A stretch of DNA of 64,000 nt from assembly GCF_040954645.1 (NCBI RefSeq), contig NC_092804.1, forward strand, positions 148,437,108 through 148,501,107, written 5' to 3'. The notes beneath the pieces are model-generated. The model was not told the DNA's origin. It saw nothing but the letters and a program-made list of their open reading frames with translations, and ran no database searches. How positions within the stretch are numbered: the stretch's first letter is position 1; every line of letters starts with the position of its first letter. Made by a program: the position numbers and the translations under genes. Source of the stretch: Diabrotica undecimpunctata (taxonomy: Eukaryota > Arthropoda > Insecta > Coleoptera > Chrysomelidae). Positions 58,440 to 64,000 of the stretch are shown piece by piece.

Positions 58440-61400
58440 TTTGGGAGAGGGTCCATTAGGTACTCACATTTAGGTATTGTGTTACGGTCTGGGTAACCAG
58501 GACTACACATCATGAACAGCAATTAAATATTTACATTTACACAAAACAGGTTCAATTCCAACCCAAAATCATATGTCGTTGCCGCAGTCTCTAGACCTCC
58601 TCCCCGTTCGTTTCCTAAAAGGAAACAAGTTATTGTCATGCACTCCATTTTGAATACTGTTTTATTTAAATATATTATAGAAATTGGTGAAATGGTTTAT
58701 CCAAAAAATATTACTTTTACATCTCGCATTTCGAATAATCGAATCCGCATTTTCCTCACTTCTACCGACATCGTTGATCAACTAATACACCGAACGTCAT
58801 AATTAATTTCAATGTCATCTTTATCTGCAGGCTTCTTTCTGCGACCAAAAGAATCCTTATTTCAAATGTATCTCCTTCCATTCCGCATTCACTAATCGAG
58901 ACGTCCCTAAAAAATACGGAACATCAGATGATCAATAGGCATATTATCAGGAGTTTTCCTAGGGTAACATTTGTAATCCCTGACAAGGTGAACTTCGAAG
59001 TGCAATCTTCTCTGTTAATTAACCATGAAAATACATCCTTTAAAATATTTTTATTCTCTGACAGACTATAGTGTTTTCTTTGTAAGCTTACGGGTCGTAC
59101 CGTGGGGTATGATTGCAAAGTCTCCAGTTGACCAGATCACTCACTCATTGCAGCTAATGTTCCTCCCTCTTTTTCATTTTCAGCTGACTCTAAGGAGTCC
59201 TTAATCCTAAATCCTTAACTTCATCAAAAGAATTTCTATCTTCGGAAATTGAGTCCATCTCCGTTAACTACATACCCATTCTGGCTGCCATTATGGATTT
59301 ATCCATCCCTCGTCGTACTAATTCAAAGCCCATGTTGGCAGTAGGACAAAAAAGGGGACACTTCAATGACAGTCCTCCTGATACTCCTACCATTCTATCT
59401 TCATCCGGTATTCTTGCTCTATTAAGTTCTTTTCCTCCTTCGGCATTTTCGATACCACCCAAAGTGGTGGTATCGAAATTATATAATCGGATATTATATT
59501 TACGCTATAAAAATGATTTACAAAGATAATCCGACTAATTTTACACTCAATTCCACGCAACTTATTACATTTCTTGAGAACTCTTTTGTATGTATCACCC
59601 CACTACAAGAAGCTTAAAAATCCTCCAACATAGGGTATTCAATAGGTATATATAGGTATTCAAAAGGACTTATTGCAGCTCTACATAGGTACAAGGAAAA
59701 GATCAATAAAAACCGTATTACTAGAATCTTAAAAAAGTTAAAAGAACAGCCTACCTCCGACTTACAAGAGTATATATAAGTGCATCCTCTGATAAATCTG
59801 ATGTCAAATCTAATCACAGCATACATGATGAATAGAATTTCTCTATTTCTCTCGCATTTATTCATTTTTTCTGCTCTCTGTATATTTTTACTTCATCTTT
59901 TGCCAAATTTAGACACGATATTTAATTAAGTAAGAAAACTTTATGTACTTCAAATACTAGCCCAGTGTGGAAAAAAAAATTGTTAATAAAAAATAACCTT
60001 AAAATCTCCAATCTCTTTTTTAATCGAAAGGTTATCCTTGACAATTAAGAGACAGCCAAGATTCTGGCAGAAAATTTAAAAGAAAAGTTTTGCAACAAAT
60101 CTGAACCTAACCATATATACTCTTTTCTTCCTTCGCCCTTTCATTATTCCTCAGTTTCACAAGATAACAATTATCCGAACTCTCGTATAAACTATTTCGA
60201 ACTAAAAGCTGCACTCAAATCCTATAAAAACACAAAAATTAGGTTTTTCTAGAATAATCTTGAAAAATTTCTCGAAAATTCCTTAGGCACCAACGACCCT
60301 CTAAATGAAGCCAGTAAATTTACCACTGACATACCGCTGACAATCGTTAATGAAAGATCTTGCCCTAATCTATACTAAGATAAAAGAAAGATCATTACAA
60401 AGAACAAACGAACACAAACGGGTTATGTCATGAAGACAAATCGTTTTTGTCTTCATGACATGTCATTTTTTCGCTGTATTACTAGCGTAATACAGTCTTA
60501 TTAGGCAGACGTATAATCTCTCTATTGCTATCTATCGCTTGGTACAGACTTACCGCGCTTTTTCTCCACTCTAACTCTCTCGCATGTAGTTACGCGAAAA
60601 ATACCGAAAATACTATTTTAATCGTGTACAGACGAAAAATGTGCTCTATATCGTGATCTAAGTGTTAGTACCGCGAAACACGTCTTCAGAAACCGGTAAC
60701 CGGACAGTTTCCCCGTATGAAGAACAACCGCGACTGAAAGCCTCTAAATACCGCGAGTGTGTATATGTGCAGCAGAAGAATTGGTAAGACTTTATATAAA
60801 ATTAATTTGATATAGTCTGTATAACCTTTTGCCACATATCCTAATTTATTTGAACCAGCCCTATGTAATACAGTCCTCATACACCGAAATTATACCCTTT
60901 TTGTACACACACATTTCTTAAGCAATCTATAATCAACAAGATGTCGTAGCAACTGTACTTACCATTGAAGGGGCATTTTATTTAATCTCCAGAAAAGCAA
61001 TCATTGATAAAATCTCCCACTATAATTTAAATGGTAATATTTTCTCATTTGTAAAAAATATCTAATTGAAAGAATCTTTAAAGTCCTTACCAAGGGTAAA
61101 CTTTTTCAATCTCTTCCTCAAAATTAAGGTGTCCCTTTAGAATCTGTATTAAGTTTAACTTTATTCATTCTTGCCATCAACGAAATTTGCCTCCCATCAA
61201 ATATGTTCAATACGCTGATGACCTAATCATTTAATGCCATGTCAAATCTGTCTCAACCTTATATAAACTTATACAAAGTGTAGTAAATCTAACGAATTAA
61301 GATTATCACTCTCTGAGAGCAAAACCAAATTAATAAAATTTTCCATAGGGATTTCCACTCCCTTACCCCAAATTTTATTTACCAATTCTCTACTTTCTGT

Positions 61401-62355
61401 TGTTAATTATTGTAAAATTCTCGGTTTTATGTTTGACTCCAGATTAAATTGAAAACATCAAATCTCTGAACTTAAAATCAATTGTTTTAAAAGGTTGAAC
61501 ATTTTTAAATCCCTCAGTCATCTTCAATGGGGTGCCAATAAAACTACTTCTGAGCGCTTTTCGCTTTAGTCCTATTGAGAGTGTATACCGTGAATCTAAT
61601 GAACTTTCTCCTACCCAAGACGATAATCACTTCTACTTTCGTATGCTGCATCAACATCTGCAAATCCATTTAATCTTGTTCATTCCCTAATTGCCACAAT
61701 GCCGTCTTCTTCCACTAACAATAACCAACACCTTATCATAAATCCTATACCTCAATTAATTTGTCCACTACTTAAAAATATTGACCTTTTTCTGACTAGT
61801 TCATTTCCTCTACCTTTACTTCCCCTCTGGGCTAAAGATCTCCCTTCAATATATACCTCACTCACTATTTTTAACAAACTTGAATCCTCTAACCTTTGTT
61901 CTAAACTATTTGTTCAGATTAACTTTCATATATCTATTTAGTCAATACAATTTTCACTGAGCACCTATTAGTTCAAAACATTCATGACATAATACCAAAA
62001 TCTCTCTGCTTACGATGTAACAGTCTCTCTCATATGGCTGCCTTCTCACACCGGAATTACTGGTAATAAAACAGCAGATCATTGTGCCAAAGAAGCTACC
62101 AACCATGCCAATTCAACTAGCTAACGAATCTCGAAATTCGTTTTAAAAAAGTCGGTAGAGGATACTTGACAAAACTTAGAACAAAAGAGCAAAACAACTT
62201 TTCATAAACTTCAATCTTTTATTGGTCATCTCTCCCTAGACTTCATAACTATAAGAGAAGCATCGACTATTACAAGACTACGAATCAACCATACCAAACT
62301 TACCAACTGCAAACAATTCACCAGCCTGTATAAAGCACTGGACTTGAAACCTACT
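58440..62355 (+). pseudogene. I-like non-LTR retrotransposon, nearly full length, decayed (copy C)
   Basis: Only copy here that retains the polymerase. ORF1 pieces: FTSRISNNRIRIFLTSTDIV at about 58,720. An ORF2 linker piece (INYFELKAALKSYKNTK) lies near 60,190. Palm motif A area LTIEGAFYLISRKAIIDKIS lies at about 60,970, catalytic PPIKYVQYADDLII at 61,192-61,233, and an RNase H-like block IWLPSHTGITGNKTADHCAK at 62,030-62,090. It ends with NHTKLTNCKQFTSLYK near 62,320. Dense stops and frame changes; a foreign-looking segment at about 60,415-60,880 interrupts ORF2. It lies wholly inside the presumed THAP intron. Confidence 0.83.
60425..60461. repeat. Perfect 16-bp hairpin
   Basis: ATGTCATGAAGACAAA, a 5-nt loop TCGTT, TTTGTCTTCATGACAT. 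It lies at the left border of the segment interrupting copy C. About 30 bp further is a second hairpin, CTGTATTAC-TAGC-GTAATACAG. Confidence 0.85.
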
Positions 62356-62626
62356 CTAAGGAACTAGAGAATTGTCTATCTCTTCCTCAACTGTAAATGG
62401 TATATTATGTTGATTATGATACTTGAAAATGTTGACTATTTCAATAATTTTGTGTTTAGGAAGTGCCAAAACTAAATCATCTACATATCTTAAAAAAAAA
62501 GGAATGAAAAAAGTGCAATTGTTAATACAATCACAATCACTGATAACATCATCCATGACATAGCTACTTAGAATGGGTGAAAGACTAGATCCCATAGGAC
62601 TAGTTTCTGATAGTCCTATGGGATCT
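62356..62626 (-). pseudogene. Penelope-like reverse transcriptase fragment (PLE 6)
   Basis: 79-codon frame: MGSSLSPILSSYVMDDVISD, then FFLRYVDDLVLALP, then HNIPFTVEEEIDNSLVP. MGSSLSPI and YVDD are motifs B and C of PLE reverse transcriptase, and FTxExE-NSLPFLD follows in the family. Only the palm is present. Its 5' end is a snap-back hairpin and then a TA tract; its 3' end abuts I-like copy C. Confidence 0.88.
62587..62626. repeat. Perfect 16-bp hairpin at PLE 6 truncation
   Basis: AGATCCCATAGGACTA, loop GTTTCTGA, TAGTCCTATGGGATCT. The left arm is coding sequence of PLE 6 (complement of PMGS codons); the right arm is an inverted copy of it. Confidence 0.85.
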
Positions 62627-62667
62627 TTTTTTTTTCCTATCTAAAAAATTTCTTTTTTCTTACTCTT

Positions 62668-62840
<173 letters not shown>

Positions 62841-62962
62841 AACATATATTGGCACAACTGCGAAGTTATTTATATTTTGAATACAGAACTTAAATTGTTT
62901 TTTTACTTTATTGTGCAGAAAGTTGCTTTTTTTAAGTTGTGTTAATAATAATATTGTTGTAG

Positions 62963-63105
62963 GTAATGCTGCATTGGAAAGTCTGGAGCTACCCGATTTA
63001 AAAAAAAATTCCTTGCAGTAAGCATTTTGTCCAAAAATATCTAAATGCAAACCAAAAAAATATAGTGAGGTAGAAGAGGAAGGTTTGTTAACGACACCAC
63101 GCGTT
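62963..63105 (+). CDS. THAP-domain exon (second half), possible frameshift
   Basis: Follows an acceptor TATTGTTGTAG. In phase with the exon at 55,437-55,560 it reads [18 protein letters not shown] and then a stop at 63,019-63,021. Removing one base of the nine-A run at 63,000-63,008 would instead give [10 protein letters not shown], the C-x2-H of the THAP zinc finger. A third frame continues as [15 protein letters not shown], resembling the usual THAP ending. So the exon is either a pseudogene or carries a homopolymer sequencing error. Confidence 0.5.
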
Positions 63106-64000
63106 TTTTATACGTATTCGATAGCAAAACAACCTCAACCAGTGCCAATAGTGTTTCGCAATACATACATTGCTTATTTTAGGTCATGAAAACAATGTTA
63201 CAATCAATTTCTATAACTATTAATGTAAACAATTTTGTTTTGTTTTTTTTTATCTTGAATTATTATTTCGTTAATATTGTCTATGTGTAGATATTAGAAT
63301 TTTGATAAGTGGTATATAACTATTAAAATAATGCGAATTTAATTTTTGCAATATATATCACTTTGTAATTTAAAATTATTTCATTATTAAACAGCTCAAA
63401 TTGGGCGAGTTGATTGAAAAAAACATTCTCATTTATGTAAACAGAAATACAAAAATGGTGTTTATATCATAAAATACATAAATAAATAAAATAAAGGATA
63501 CTATTTATTAAAGTGTTGTTTTATTATTCCTTTTATCCCAACACATAGATTAATTTTTCCCTAAATATGTGTTGCCTCTTGTTGTGGCATATCGGTGTGT
63601 TTATTTGTTTCAAAAACATTATCAAAAAACCATACCTATAAATTTACTATATTTTCAAACGTCATTTTAAAGATTAAAAGATTGAAAATTTAATTTTCTC
63701 AAAACATACATAAAACCATTGTTTAAAAAGATTTTTTTTTTAAACAATGATAAAACTTAAGTCTTGACTAAAAAATAAACATCTGCATTAGTGTTCTAAG
63801 ACGATAGCAATCGAGTATATTTCAATTAAATATTTAATCCTTTCCTAGCAAATCATATAACCAAATTAAATATCTGGTAAACTAATAAAAATTTAAAAAA
63901 GGTAGCATTTACCTACTTCATATAAATAGATTACTAACCGATTTAGATTTAGCAAGTCTCAAAGTATAAAAACAGTTTGAAATATTCGCTCGAAATAGTC
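63106..64000. other. No recognisable gene
   Basis: AT-rich sequence downstream of the second THAP exon. A polyadenylation-like AATAAA occurs near 63,480-63,495 but cannot be tied to a transcript. Confidence 0.4.

Overview
This is a very AT-rich, intron- or intergenic-type stretch of an animal nuclear genome. The repeat set (mariner, Tc1, piggyBac, Harbinger, Penelope-like, CR1-, RTE- and I-like elements, long TA tracts) points to an arthropod, almost certainly an insect; a beetle (leaf-beetle type) is my guess from repeat flavour only. There is no sign of prokaryotic organisation. Almost every protein-like stretch is a decayed or nested transposable element. Only three short spliced exon candidates look like something else: a class B/adhesion-type GPCR exon at 33,816-33,921 and a THAP zinc-finger domain split over 55,437-55,560 and 62,963-63,021.

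Layout. 0.8-4.8 kb: RTE-like retrotransposon inserted in a Harbinger fragment, then a broken piggyBac. 6.0-7.1 kb: mariner. 7.2-11 kb: broken transposase-like genes and retrotransposon 3' ends. 11.6-14.6 kb: a cluster of Penelope-like (PLE) fragments, each touching a TA microsatellite. 15.1-16.2 kb: Tc1. 17.6-18.5 kb: an inverted-repeat element. 19.7-21.1 kb: IS630/Tc1/mariner-type transposase with a long second catalytic spacing. 22.3-23.0 kb: P-element/THAP9-like C-terminus. 24.4-32.2 kb: one piggyBac (second family) split by a CR1-like retrotransposon and by a 3.5-kb composite block. 32.3-33.6 kb: fold-back and ORF1 debris. 33.8 kb: GPCR exon. 34.3-39.6 kb: more retrotransposon and transposase debris. 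39.9-40.9 kb: a third tRNA-type element. 44.4-45.7 kb: large inverted repeat. 45.7-48.3, 52.8-54.4 and 58.4-62.4 kb: three copies of one I-like family, two of them internally deleted. 55.4-63.0 kb: THAP exons with a repeat-filled 7.4-kb intron.

The most unusual signal is a terminal-inverted-repeat element of about 0.92-1.0 kb that carries a tRNA-Asp(GTC)-like gene. It occurs twice with the tRNA (30,806-31,729 and 39,901-40,913) and once as a 356-bp deletion derivative (28,212-28,567). Two copies in direct orientation bracket a 2.2-kb satellite array of about 320-bp monomers, and the whole block sits inside a piggyBac reading frame as if it moved as a composite. The second theme is PLE terminal repeats: several contain hammerhead-like cores, often as inverted pairs, and several PLE fragments abut (TA)n tracts. 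All family names come from reading motifs by eye; no search was run.
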